From positions 3,472,001 to 3,536,000 of the forward strand of contig NZ_JAKNTK010000001.1 in the NCBI RefSeq assembly GCF_022440805.1: a stretch of 64,000 nt of DNA, written 5' to 3'. This DNA comes from Holdemania massiliensis (GTDB taxonomy: Bacteria; Bacillota_I; Bacilli_A; Erysipelotrichales; Erysipelotrichaceae). A program made the position numbers and the translations under genes. Positions 28,801-36,197 of the stretch are shown here, piece by piece (position 1 is the first letter of the stretch; the number at the start of each line of letters is the position of its first letter). Below the pieces are notes generated by a model. It was not told where the DNA came from and ran no database searches. It saw nothing but the letters and a program-made list of their open reading frames with translations.

Positions 28801-31800
28801 GCTTCAATCAGTCCGCCACTAAGAATAATTTCTCCCTTTCCCTGGTTTTCGATTCCCTGATAAGTTTCCAATTTTCCCAGTTTTTCCGAAGTCCTGTCAT
28901 CCACAGTCAAAGTGGCATCTTCGGTTAACGTTATCGCATAACCGGCACTCTTTTTGGATATTGTTTTCCCATTGAGATCCAACGTTAAGTTCTTAGCCTC
29001 GATTGTTACGCCGCTTTCCTCTACACTAAAGTCACGAATAACCTTGAGAATATCGTTATCAGCTGCCGCTTCAATCGCTTCTGTCAGTGTATAATGATCC
29101 GCTTTCTTCATGTTATTGCTGTCATAAAGCTCCAAAATCACTGGCTGCGGTTCAGGATAAATCTTGCCGACCTGCGTCGTATCCGCAATCTGATAATAAT
29201 CCATTACGTTCCGCGGAGTAATGGAACTATCTCTATAATAAACCGCATAGCCATCCGCAGCTGTATTGATAACCTGTGCCTGATCTTGAATGATCAGGCT
29301 TGGTTTGTTTTGGTCATCTGAATTTCTAAACCAGATTGTACCCTTTGTAGAAACACTGTTCGCACTGGATACTAGCGCATTTTCACTCAAAGTAACGACA
29401 CTTTTTTCTACAATATTGTCAATCGCCACAGCGCTTGAGCCCGTAACTTGGACAACCCCGTTTCCACCGATTGTCAATGTCCCTCTATTTGAAATACCAG
29501 AACTACTGGAACCCGTTGCCTCAACGAGTCCGCCAAGAATCTCTGCCGTTCCTTGATTATCAATGCTCTTGGACTGCTTATGAGAACTGGTTATCAAAGT
29601 TCCCTGTAGAATTGTTAGCTTTCCCTGATCAGCATTAAAAATCGAAGATGTTTCTGAAAATATTTTTGCACCTGATATCGTTATTTCTCCCTGATTATAA
29701 ACAACTTCATTTTGAGAAGAGAGATTACCACTTTCCAGTGTCGCCTTTCCCCCTTCTGCAACATTAAGTACACTCCCCATGGATAAAGAATAAGTTCCCT
29801 TCGCACCCAAACTTGAATCCTGGAGCGTCAAATCTCCATTATAGAAAACGGTTAAAGGGGTAGAAGATCCTGTATAGTTAACCTCATGACCATTTAAGTC
29901 CAAAGTTAAAACCATGCCATCAGTGACATTCAACTCGGATGTATCCTGCTTAAAGTCCTGGACAAGCTTTAACAGGTCTCCGCTTTGAGCAGCAGCATAA
30001 GCTTCCGCCAAGGTTGTTTTTGCATCAGCTAGCGTACCACCCCGATAAATTTCAACCCCAGTTTCAGGATAAACCCGTCCTACCTTGGCCGAACCTACCA
30101 CACTATAATTGCGTTTAACGTTCATCGGTGTGGCCTTAGCAAAATAGACAGCATAATTCCCCGTCGTATTTTTGACTTCGGCTGTATCCGAAAGTGTAAG
30201 AACAACGGTTGAGCTCGCTTCATTGAATCGAATTGTTCCAGACGTTTCATCCGCATACTGGCTGGAAATCACCGAGGTTCCGCCAACCGTTATTTTTCCA
30301 CTGGAATCCTGCTGAATTGCAATTCCCTTCGCTCCTGTCGCTTGAATTTTAGCGTCATTAATTACCATCGATTGAGTTGTATTGCTTAAAATGGCTGCCC
30401 CTTGTTCCGCTGAACTTTGGATGGTTCCACCACTCATTGTCAGCTTTCCTCCAGAAGAAATCTCTATTGTATTAGCCTCCGAGCTCAGCTGTGCGTCCCC
30501 ATCAATGACAAGCGTTCCCGCGGTGGTAATGGCGCCGGTTTTTCCTTGCAGTTTACCTCCATGAACTTGAGTTTCTAAAGCAGTAATTGTGCTGGAAATG
30601 ACCGACTGATTGATCGAAGTGAGCTGACTTTGGGAAATATCAAGCGTTTTTCCATAAAGCGTTTGAATAACGTCATCTGTCGATTTCATCGTACAGTTTG
30701 AAATCGAAATTGTACCCGCCTTCATAGCATCAAAGATTACATTGGCATTTTCAGAGGATCCCTCTGGTCGAATCGCTTCTAATTTTCCACCAGTAATCAA
30801 TACAATTTCACTCTTCATATTTTCAATAACTCTTTTTCCAGCTTGAAGATAGCCTCCTGAAATCGTTATGGAACCAGTGCTGACGGCTAAAATAGCAATT
30901 TTCTGAGCTTTCAGCGTGCCATTTTCGATCGATACCGAGCTATCTCCTTCTATGTTAACAGCGTAATTTATGCTTTCAATCGTTGTATCTTCGCCGCTTA
31001 TCAAAACCGAACCCGTGTTATTTGTCGACTTGTTGTATATCGCAGTTCCGTTGGTATTCGTCGCTTTTATCGTTCCGCCCGAAACCTCGACAGAAGCTAT
31101 TGTATCCAACACATAGTTTCCAGCGCCTTCCACAGTTCCGCCTTGGATCGTAACCTTGCCTTGTGAACTTTTAATGGCAGTATTATTAAAGCTAGTACCC
31201 GTTGATTTCACGATTCCGCCTGTCATGATAACCTCGCCCGTCCCGATGTTATCAATGACATTTTGGGTAGACTCCAATGTACCGGAGAGTATCCGAACTG
31301 TTCCTGTACCTTGATTGTTAATAGGTGAAGACGAACTGATTTTCCCCATTTGTGCTGTACTGGTGTCTTGGATTGTCAAAGAAGCTGTTCCTTTTAATGT
31401 AAAGTAATCCGATGTTGCTATCGAAGTCATTGTCTTCCCATTTAAATCTAACGTAATCGAAAGATTATTTATTGTTTCACCTTTATTTATCGTTACTGGA
31501 CTCATCAACTTCACTAGATCGCCATTTTGAGTGGCAGAAATAGCATCTGAAAGTGACATATACCTTCCAAACACAGTACCATTACGTTCAATTCGAGCAA
31601 CCTCCTCAGGATAAACTCGGCCCACTTTTGCGGTTGGAGATGCTGAATAATAACTATCTAGGTCATTGAGATTTAGCACAGTCGTTCTAAAATAGACAGA
31701 ATAGCCTTCTGGATCTGCCGTATTGGTCACCTGAGCATTATCCTTGATCGCTAAAATGTTTGCAGCTGGGTCTGGCAGCTTTGTGAGGGTGATCGTTCCT

Positions 31801-33665
31801 TTATTTTCAGTGGCAGCAATATTACTGGTCACCTTTGCGTCACCACTAACCTGAATTGTTCCCGTTGAAGCGTTATAAATCGCAGAGCCGGTCGTTGATT
31901 GGACTGTCCCAGCGCTGACCTCAATCGTTCCTGTTGAAGAGTTATAAATCGCAGAGCCGGTCGTTGATTGGACTGTCCCAGCACTGACCTCAATCGTTCC
32001 CGTTGAAGCGTTTTTAATTGCAGAGCCAGTGGTAGTTGACTGGACTGTCCCACCCTGGATCCGGATTGTTCCGGTTTGCCAATTATATATCGTAGTCCCT
32101 GAAGTGCTGGAAATATCCGCAGTTCCTGAAATATTGATTGTGCCAGAGTTATAATTTTCAATTGTATTGCCTGACGTTGATTGGATCGTCCCACCGGAGA
32201 TAATAATGGTTCCAGCACTGCTATTTTTAATTCCTTCCGCCTGGGCCGAATTAATCTTTCCACCGGTTACGTTAATTATGCCCGATGAATTATTTATGAT
32301 AGCTTGTCCTGTAGTAATCGCTAGTTCACCACCACTGATCTTAATCGACCCTGCTCCTTCGTTATAAATTGTATTGGAAAATTCAGTGGTTATCGTTCCA
32401 TTGTTGATTTCTACTGTCCCCGAAGTCCCGCTGCTGTTATAAACTCCAATGGCTCTCTTAGTAACAATGCTTCCACCATTGATGAACACTTTCCCTTCAT
32501 TATAATTTTGAATAGCATAATTTGTTGGCCATCCAGATCCTACGTCCACATTCAAAGCTTCGATGATTCCGCCAGTCACCGTCAAGGTTCCTTCGTTACT
32601 TATAGAATGATATTTTGGCTTATCTGTCGTGATCTTACCCCCTGATATTGTGAGAGTTCCTCCGCTATTATTCTTTATTCCTATACCTGCACCGTTGGTC
32701 AATTCAGACCGGATCATCCCTCCTTGGATATTCATTATACCATTATTTTCCATCGTCCCCTTATACCCTGTATTGTTGACTGTACCGGTTTGTTCAGTAC
32801 TGGAATCGATCAGGGTTAATGTTGAATCACTCCACACTTTAATCGTAGCTAAATTCCAGCTGGAATTGATTGCATGACCATTAAGATCAAGAATGATTGT
32901 TTGTTTATTTTTGATATCAATTGAATTTGCACCTGTATTATTTAGATCGACAATTAGTTTAACTGTGGATCCCGACGGTGCTTTGCTAATGAAACTATTC
33001 AGCTCCTCAAATGATGATCCTGAAAACTCATTCACAGTGGGAGCTTCCAGCGTTGTTGGACGATCACCCAGCAAGGCTTCAGAGATGCTCATCAGTTTGA
33101 CTAACAAATCGCTGTGTTCTTCTGTGAACTGCTGGAATTGATCGTCTGGCAAAGCTTCAAAAGCGCTTTGGGCTTCTTCAAACTGCGTGAAAAGGGCTTC
33201 AATTTGAGCCTCATCGTAAGTCTTGATTTCTTCTAGACTTGGCAGCGCTTTAAAAAGCTGAATGATAGCCTCTAAAGCTGAAATCTGCGGCTGCACATAA
33301 AATGGACAGTCTGGGTTAGTATGTTCCCCTTCGCCTTCTATCTGCGGATCACAAAGGCATTGATTCTCGCTTGGTTCTTCGCTCGGTGTTAGCGATGGAG
33401 AAAGCGAAGGTTCAGGATCAGCGCTGGCCACAGGCGCTTCGGTAGGCGCTGGACTGGTCTCGATTGGCTTTTCCTCATCTTCTGTTTCATTCACGATTTC
33501 GGCCGGAGTTTCTTCCGGCTTTGGTGGATTTCCGGTCTCTTCCGCAAACACAGGTGTCGGCAGAAGATTCATGATTAAGCTTAAAGAAAGCAGCAAGGCG
33601 GTAATTCGGCGCTTCCCCTGATGCCATAAACTAGCTTCCCAAATCTCATCTTTTGGTTTCATCAT
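19824..33665 (-). CDS. Giant SLH-anchored beta-helix surface protein
   Basis: A 4,613-residue exported protein. The long signal peptide (residues 1-41) has an extended charged n-region, R19-R20 and cleavage after V-F-A. An acidic Pro/Glu/Thr stretch (42-100) is followed by a C-x-C...H...C motif (C103, C105, H115, C120) and a helical hairpin (about 125-200). Eight large modules follow. Each begins with an amphipathic helix (x-L-x-E-A-I-x-x-A-x-S-G-D-T) and L-T-L-D-L-N-G-K-T-I, continues with stacked short rungs of the type I-S-G-G-T-I, and ends with a V-G-x-I-Y-P linker. Then come Ig-like (Big) and InlB-B-like domains, a FIVAR-like helical domain, a Pro linker, three S-layer homology repeats (about 4345-4530) and a Lys-rich tail. 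It should sit on the cell surface bound to cell wall polymer, as an adhesin or glycan-binding protein. No LPxTG and no catalytic motif was seen. ATG 33665 follows GGGGAGG; stop followed by a terminator. Confidence 0.9.
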   Translation of the reverse strand: MMKPKDEIWEASLWHQGKRRITALLLSLSLIMNLLPTPVFAEETGNPPKPEETPAEIVNETEDEEKPIETSPAPTEAPVASADPEPSLSPSLTPSEEPSENQCLCDPQIEGEGEHTNPDCPFYVQPQISALEAIIQLFKALPSLEEIKTYDEAQIEALFTQFEEAQSAFEALPDDQFQQFTEEHSDLLVKLMSISEALLGDRPTTLEAPTVNEFSGSSFEELNSFISKAPSGSTVKLIVDLNNTGANSIDIKNKQTIILDLNGHAINSSWNLATIKVWSDSTLTLIDSSTEQTGTVNNTGYKGTMENNGIMNIQGGMIRSELTNGAGIGIKNNSGGTLTISGGKITTDKPKYHSISNEGTLTVTGGIIEALNVDVGSGWPTNYAIQNYNEGKVFINGGSIVTKRAIGVYNSSGTSGTVEINNGTITTEFSNTIYNEGAGSIKISGGELAITTGQAIINNSSGIINVTGGKINSAQAEGIKNSSAGTIIISGGTIQSTSGNTIENYNSGTINISGTADISSTSGTTIYNWQTGTIRIQGGTVQSTTTGSAIKNASTGTIEVSAGTVQSTTGSAIYNSSTGTIEVSAGTVQSTTGSAIYNASTGTIQVSGDAKVTSNIAATENKGTITLTKLPDPAANILAIKDNAQVTNTADPEGYSVYFRTTVLNLNDLDSYYSASPTAKVGRVYPEEVARIERNGTVFGRYMSLSDAISATQNGDLVKLMSPVTINKGETINNLSITLDLNGKTMTSIATSDYFTLKGTASLTIQDTSTAQMGKISSSSPINNQGTGTVRILSGTLESTQNVIDNIGTGEVIMTGGIVKSTGTSFNNTAIKSSQGKVTIQGGTVEGAGNYVLDTIASVEVSGGTIKATNTNGTAIYNKSTNNTGSVLISGEDTTIESINYAVNIEGDSSVSIENGTLKAQKIAILAVSTGSITISGGYLQAGKRVIENMKSEIVLITGGKLEAIRPEGSSENANVIFDAMKAGTISISNCTMKSTDDVIQTLYGKTLDISQSQLTSINQSVISSTITALETQVHGGKLQGKTGAITTAGTLVIDGDAQLSSEANTIEISSGGKLTMSGGTIQSSAEQGAAILSNTTQSMVINDAKIQATGAKGIAIQQDSSGKITVGGTSVISSQYADETSGTIRFNEASSTVVLTLSDTAEVKNTTGNYAVYFAKATPMNVKRNYSVVGSAKVGRVYPETGVEIYRGGTLADAKTTLAEAYAAAQSGDLLKLVQDFKQDTSELNVTDGMVLTLDLNGHEVNYTGSSTPLTVFYNGDLTLQDSSLGAKGTYSLSMGSVLNVAEGGKATLESGNLSSQNEVVYNQGEITISGAKIFSETSSIFNADQGKLTILQGTLITSSHKQSKSIDNQGTAEILGGLVEATGSSSSGISNRGTLTIGGNGVVQVTGSSAVAIDNIVEKSVVTLSENALVSSANSVSTKGTIWFRNSDDQNKPSLIIQDQAQVINTAADGYAVYYRDSSITPRNVMDYYQIADTTQVGKIYPEPQPVILELYDSNNMKKADHYTLTEAIEAAADNDILKVIRDFSVEESGVTIEAKNLTLDLNGKTISKKSAGYAITLTEDATLTVDDRTSEKLGKLETYQGIENQGKGEIILSGGLIEAINETVPTKSIAILGNAGKVHLDGGKISARQYGIITTTGDITISQGEMHTTEQANGGMIKSNTGTVTVTGGKLLSHNVDPLIRTDGSILISGGTLEKKGYTAAIIMQRSADATTRIEISGETTVIRGNYDLIVSGGKAPVTISGGTLESDRTAISCDVSGAPVNITGGTITAKENVIIGSKIKISGGMLISEEAEVFTNNISAEITGGTLISNAADKATLINSVKGTLKISDEAQISNTNGTAAIDNQGNLEITGGTIFAESESGIAILDQSGKNLTIQNAEIKATGNQGIALSVNTEEAVTIQDSTLSSSTTTKGTIYSTATGKLNFNGMTHVSNTAENGYALYFDNAAITGSNVRAQYTIERSAKVGKIYPVSTQPVVNVRRAGQVIDSYVKLEEAVQNAKSGDTLEMLEDVYLEATQVIQAKDLTLDLNGKVIYKETVGYAITLQDGASLTMDDSSTEQTGLISAQQVIENQGLGTITLVGGTIEAKMYLFESSITAISGKAGKVHLNGGSIITEVRAIETTTGEIVINKGKVENVDNATQLIVSETGTLTITNGTFISQVPFPLIETSGSIYISGGTFTHTHSAGFPTISSLATQGNVKIEIGGELTKMNNSDGPVLVTLGSASVIIAGGTLESTSDLFGVVLNGNTAGNLIVTGGTILSHGIQAAILNDSETGKVMIQGGKITAKKAVLESKGNVEISGGILESEEDVVLKNTKTAMISGGTLKSTAVNKPTLVNTDKGMLQISKNAKILNTQGTAAVDNQGSLEITGGTMTAEAEAGIAVLDQSGKSLTIQDAVIEAKGSQGAALSVNTEKDVMIQDSTLTSPTTTKGTIYSTSTGKLILNGTTTVNNTTENGYALYFQDSANIDSDHVRDFYQIGEKAEVGLIYPEPGLLIVSLERNGTVVKQYTQMQEAIQAAQSGDTLKVLEDFQLAKSGVEIQSKNLTLDLNGKTIRKESTGYAITLKDAASLTVNDASEAQTGLITANQGIENQGKGTITLTGGTIEAKMYGTGGAVIAISGQAGKIHINGGSIITELEGIKTTTGNIEISKGRIVNTEGYGGALIGSETGTVSIKDGTFFANIADPLIRTAGSIFISGGLFEKTDSRGNPIIKSLATDANVTIEIGGESTRMYIKDSAVIMNMGKASVRITGGMLESKSDYTGVILNNTTAGDITISGGTIQSRGSQAAIVNNSETGKVIIQGGKITAKKAVVESKGNVEISGGTLESEEDVVLKNTKTAMISGGILKSLAANQATLVNTEQGTLKISGDAQILNPHGTASVDNQGSLEITGGTLVAEGETGIALYDHAGKELNIANATIQALGNQGRAIYTNTTKPITISKSFIQAEKEQAVVIYSASTGKFNILADTEVIHQLEKGTALQFAYSAITGYNVRSYYTIDEKAKVGIIVPEPAPLVISLKHQGQETGQYTTLQEAIDHAVSGDTLTVIEDFTTLKQSTVLANKQLTLDLHGKTITKTEDDFVLTLSEDASLIVDDRSAAKLGKLAAVRGIQNTSTGQITLSGGTIETEDLRGKSIAIDGGAGKVHLSGGTIVTKAVGIKTTTGEIEVSQGTLKTSDNVLATGELLRSDTGTIKISGGILESSADTYPMIKNSGSILISGGSIGNNQEKAVEVISNTSQNENDQIVIQGKDTVIKTTSNRSLIYNQGKASVTIAGGTLEALNGILINIRSYGGSILISDGQLRSKKSVISNNSKAGIQITGGTLESLEDFAIANYMKAPIKIAGAGLSAKKEVIWTQGTLEITDGMLTSKGDVVLRNQNTMTITGGTVYSLAEGKSAIVNPEGKTLTIGKDATIVNTEEGHAIENAGELVITGGQIYADAAVIENAETAKLTMSGGKLSSSVSEVLINQGTADISGGTLKSVDQTKPAIVNLEMGSVLISKDAEITKQSGAAAMDNQGKVSMSGGHIVTGSGTAIENQSSGTVTIAGGKVEATESKGVALRSHGSGKIMIENNAVVTSKNSNSAVNPEGTIVVDQQSLTSPEVVFTVKDTAAVINTANGYAAAFVDKAMTSYDVAQYYAIAESAQMGKIYPQPKVAYVLILDASGTMKNRYETLAEAIEAAESGETVSLVKAIDLKQEGITFDKKAITLDINGLTISGNGTVALLTVGKEASLTIQDSKTQGKIQSIQAGIALENYGKLIILNGTMIAEQKEVIHNHGLATLTIGGEAKVLHDGKKTIVFSEISALTQTLLTVKDQAVIANANPEEKSYALYFEGVKPADLKTLLQIDDSASVGRIYPAVTVEKVTVNPAKVSVRRGKTQVFKAQVSGEFEPAQTVNWKLEGNLSEGTTLDAQGLLTIGPEETSTTLTINATSAVDQTKTASSSVTVLPAYELRVVNGEGSDFYLEGEKVTISAPKVKTKEFIEWSSNQSVTLANPQAAVTTFMMPAQAVTITAVYEAIDTTDLEQAIQQAKTTKEPISVSDSPASSVAKGRKFVSAAEMNTLNESLQKAIDRLEDPESKAEVLKAKEALEQAVKDFIAAIKIGTYEVVEDPLPEVIPSPTAKPVPSRKPTAPTASKDVIVTEKQVEEALKQAVSKVSEEDQKVTLHLGDSSVKTASFSFNLPKATQELILDRQIHTTVLVLDQVGMQLSLDLAAIEEIYKQAQNDVQITAVSVDSSKLSNRIQQVVQDFPVYALSASYADGQILDLKEGTLQVAIPVRLSKSDQAAHLIALSLREDQATSVLFSAYDQDAQAMVMAVDHFGQYSLTFVESDSLTAAGHWAQSALYFAYNRGLLGLIEEAEIKPDQAITRIQLAAALGQLAHFQPDSSVESSYEDVEDPTLAGYAAWAVKQGLITCEEENRFDPQEMISRTELASILVQFAKLTKTPLEDIYEIKDFTDQDQLSEASIQAVRVLQQAGILSAKDQGQFDPNSPITQAEFAMILQRWIEKVLGLLSPDGWFVNDAGQSMYYIDGIAVVDQTLSIQGRSYTFDAYGVCQNKALEEAEKPRKRAQRNEAKWTQIQTALKAFIKK
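24561..27680 (-). repeat. Recent duplication of modules 5 and 6
   Basis: The fifth and sixth modules have equal length (about 1,560 nt) and long nearly identical DNA stretches, for example around 25071-25215 and 26634-26778, offset by 1,563 nt. Other module pairs match far less at the DNA level. Confidence 0.8.
31864..32070 (-). repeat. 69-nt tandem repeat in module 1
   Basis: Three near-identical consecutive units starting at 31864, 31933 and 32002 (period 69 nt, 23 residues). Each unit encodes a G-T-I-E-V-S-A-G-T-V-Q-S type rung. The period corresponds to about one turn of a right-handed beta-helix. Confidence 0.85.
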
Positions 33666-33985
33666 AATTCATTCCTCCCCGAAATTTTACAATGATTCTC
33701 TTCTGACAATAATTGTACTTATTAGGGGAAAAAAAGATATACGTTTCACTTCTTTTGCATTCTGTGCACTTAAAATGCCAAAATTGACCTTTGAATTGAC
33801 AAAAAATACTGTTTTAAGAAAAATTATATGTTACAATTCGAGATAATTTAAGAAGGCAGAAGTCGTGAAAAAACAGAAAATAATTCATGATTTAGTAAGC
33901 TAAAAAAGAATTTTAAATTCATCCAAAAAGGAGAAAAAAACCTGATCCCCTATGTGAAATCAGGTTTCTATTCTCATTCTAAAAA
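33666..33985. other. Intergenic region with small leader-like ORF
   Basis: 320 nt between the giant gene and pepV. AT-rich. On the plus strand TTGACA (33796-33801) and TACAAT (33832-33837) are present but too far apart for a normal promoter. An AAGGCAG and a 12-codon frame starting GTG at about 33865 (M-K-K-Q-K-I-I-H-D-L-V-S) follow, and then the pepV terminator. It may be a relic of a gene or nothing. Confidence 0.3.
33938..33967 (-). terminator. Terminator of pepV
   Basis: On the minus strand AAACCTGAT / ATCAGGTTT with a 12-nt loop, followed by a run of T, 19 nt past the pepV stop codon. Confidence 0.87.
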
Positions 33986-35344
33986 TTAAGCTTCCAACAA
34001 CTTCATCAGCGCATGCACGTAGATCTCAGCCTGCTGAAGCAGACAGTCGATCCGCACGAATTCATTGGCATCGTGAATGTGGCAGTCTTCGCCTTCAAAC
34101 TCGCAGCCGAAAGCGATGCAGTTGTGGATTCCTTTGGCATACGTACCTCCGCCCATCGTAATTGGCTTGGACTGAACATCGCCCGTTACTTCCTGATAGG
34201 CTTCTAAGAGCCGGGAAACCAGCGGGGAATCAATCGGGAAAAACAGTGGTTCCATGTGACTGCGAACCGTAATTTTACCCTGAGTTTCAGAGGTTAGCGC
34301 CTTTTCAATCCTTTCAATAATCTGTTGGGATTTCATCGTCACTGGAAAACGAATATCGATTGTTCCGCGAATTACGCCGTGATCCATCTGAATTATGCCA
34401 TTGCTGAAAGTCAGCGGGCCATACTCATCACTCACCTTGCAGCCGCACCCTGCGCCATCACAGCTTGTGCCAATCCGGCGATTGTAGAATTCAACGAAAT
34501 CATCCTGCATTCCAGCTTCAGCCAAAGCCGCCATCAGCTCACCAATCGCATTGACGCCCAGCTTCGGTGTGCTGGCGTGAGCCGCTGTACCATAGACATC
34601 CACGATCAGATTGTCCTGATCCTGCTTCACTTCAAAAGTTACCGGATGCTTTTCCAAAGCTGAGCGCAGCGCCGTTTCCGAAACCGTACTTTGACTGACG
34701 GTTAACGTGCAGTGGTTGCAGACGACATTGGAAGCAACACCTCCATGAATATCCTTGATGGCCGTCTGCGTACTTTCAAAGTCCAGCCCCAGCGCGCCTT
34801 TTTCTCCATGAACGCCAGGGAACGTGCCGTCAGGCGTAAAGCCCATGTCAATGTGGCCTTCTTTTTCCACATAATGAGCTAAACACTTAGAACCGTTTTC
34901 TTCATTGGTTCCCATGATTAGACGAATTCGCTTGTTCAGCGGAATCTCCATATCCTTTAAAACTTTCATCGCAATCATCGAAGCAACCACAGCACCCTTA
35001 TCATCGCTGGTTCCGCGGCCATAAACCCGATCTTGATCCCGAGTCAAGACAAAGGGATCGGTATTCCAGCCCTCACCGGCTGGAACAACATCCAGATGTG
35101 CCAGAACACCGATCACTGATTCACCTTCACCAATCTCAGCATAACCGGCATAATGATCCACATTTTTTGTTTTAAAGCCATACCCTTCTGCGATTTCCAG
35201 CGCTTTATCCAGACAGGCTGCCGGCACTTCGCCAAACGGCGCATTCGGCTTGGCTTCGCCCTGAACTGAATTATAAGAAACCAGCACTGCCAAATCCTTC
35301 AGCATCGCTTCTTCATAACTTTTTACCCGTTCCTTGATATCCAT
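33986..35344 (-). CDS. pepV: Dipeptidase PepV (M20 family)
   Basis: A 452-residue cytoplasmic dinuclear zinc peptidase of the PepV group of family M20, which cleaves dipeptides and some N-terminal residues. Zinc ligands and catalytic residues are visible: His in L-A-H-L-D-V-V-P near residue 87, Asp in G-R-G-T-S-D-D-K-G-A near 120, the Glu pair in G-T-N-E-E-N-G-S near 153, and His in H-I-H-D-A-N-E near 429. The lid domain lies in the middle. The length fits PepV. ATG 35344 follows AGGAGG. It stands alone with its own terminator. It probably serves peptide catabolism. Confidence 0.92.
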   Translation of the reverse strand: MDIKERVKSYEEAMLKDLAVLVSYNSVQGEAKPNAPFGEVPAACLDKALEIAEGYGFKTKNVDHYAGYAEIGEGESVIGVLAHLDVVPAGEGWNTDPFVLTRDQDRVYGRGTSDDKGAVVASMIAMKVLKDMEIPLNKRIRLIMGTNEENGSKCLAHYVEKEGHIDMGFTPDGTFPGVHGEKGALGLDFESTQTAIKDIHGGVASNVVCNHCTLTVSQSTVSETALRSALEKHPVTFEVKQDQDNLIVDVYGTAAHASTPKLGVNAIGELMAALAEAGMQDDFVEFYNRRIGTSCDGAGCGCKVSDEYGPLTFSNGIIQMDHGVIRGTIDIRFPVTMKSQQIIERIEKALTSETQGKITVRSHMEPLFFPIDSPLVSRLLEAYQEVTGDVQSKPITMGGGTYAKGIHNCIAFGCEFEGEDCHIHDANEFVRIDCLLQQAEIYVHALMKLLEA

Positions 35345-35503
35345 GAGTTCCTTTCCTCCTGTTTTCTGTTTTTTAGTTTAGCACGTTTTCCCACTTTCGC
35401 CAATGTCAAAGCTTTGATCTGGAAAAGCCTTAGTCCCATGGAAGAGAGTTCAGCCTAGTTCCTGCCCAAAGGATTACGCTGTATCTCGGTGCAGCAATGA
35501 AAA

Positions 35504-36091
35504 TCAGACGTCTTCTTCGACAAAATGAATCTCAGAATGATCCCAGTATTTCCTGTAAACTCTGTCGTTTTGTCCATCAAGATTGATCTGATACATCCGA
35601 AAAGTAACACATAGGTCCTTCGGCTGCCATTGTTCTTCATAGGAATATTGATATTTCATTCCGATATTTCGCATCACGCCGCCGCTTCGCGGATTGTTGC
35701 GGTCATGAGTTGCCGTAATATACGGAATGCCCTCTCTTTTCACTTGTTCGATCACAGCTTTCCCGGCTTCCGTCATAATCCCCTGATGCCAGAATTCCTG
35801 CCGCAGTCCATAACCCAGATCATGAGGCTCATCCATATCCACGCACAGATAACCGATCGGATAATTATCCCGTTTCAGGCAGACAGCATAGGCATAAGCT
35901 TGCGGCAAAGCATACTTGGACGCATACCGTTTCTCAAAGAAGGCGCGGGCTTCCTCCCTGCTTTTTAACGGAAAGCAGGGAAGGAATTGATTGACTACCT
36001 CATCACTGTAAATCTGGTATATCGCTTCCATGTCATCGGCGGTAAACTTTCTTAATCTTAACCGTTCTGTTTCAAGTGTTGGTGTATTCAT
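35504..36091 (-). CDS. GNAT acetyltransferase (RimJ/RimL-like)
   Basis: A 195-residue N-acetyltransferase of the GNAT superfamily. The family's opening L-E-T-E-R-L-R-L-R-K-F is at the N-terminus. The acetyl-CoA-binding region follows Y-G-L-R-Q-E-F-W-H-Q-G-I-M-T-E-A near residue 100, and N-P-R-S-G-G-V-M-R-N-I-G-M-K is the conserved C-terminal helix. ATG follows AGGAGGAAG. The substrate could be a ribosomal protein N-terminus or a small molecule. It is a single gene. Confidence 0.88.
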   Translation of the reverse strand: MNTPTLETERLRLRKFTADDMEAIYQIYSDEVVNQFLPCFPLKSREEARAFFEKRYASKYALPQAYAYAVCLKRDNYPIGYLCVDMDEPHDLGYGLRQEFWHQGIMTEAGKAVIEQVKREGIPYITATHDRNNPRSGGVMRNIGMKYQYSYEEQWQPKDLCVTFRMYQINLDGQNDRVYRKYWDHSEIHFVEEDV

Positions 36092-36197
36092 TTCTTCCTC
36101 CTGCTTCCCTTAAGTCACCCTGTCTGCCTGTTCCGTTTCCCAGCTATTGTCAGCTTGCGGAAAAATGTTAAACTTTTATGCTGCAGATCAAATCAGT

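Larger units (their letters stand above)
22021..33010 (-). repeat. Eight beta-helix modules in the giant gene
   Basis: Imperfect large repeats, each closed by codons for V/M-G-x-I/V-Y/V-P. The linkers lie near 31605-31630, 30061-30090, 29150-29180, 27680-27710, 26121-26150, 24561-24590, 22641-22670 and 22021-22050. Module lengths are therefore about 1.4, 1.5, 0.9, 1.5, 1.56, 1.56, 1.9 and 0.6 kb, in coding order. Confidence 0.85.

Noticed and set aside
31864..32070. Regular repeats considered as a CRISPR array
   Set aside because: 69-nt units without unique spacers, in frame inside the giant surface gene.
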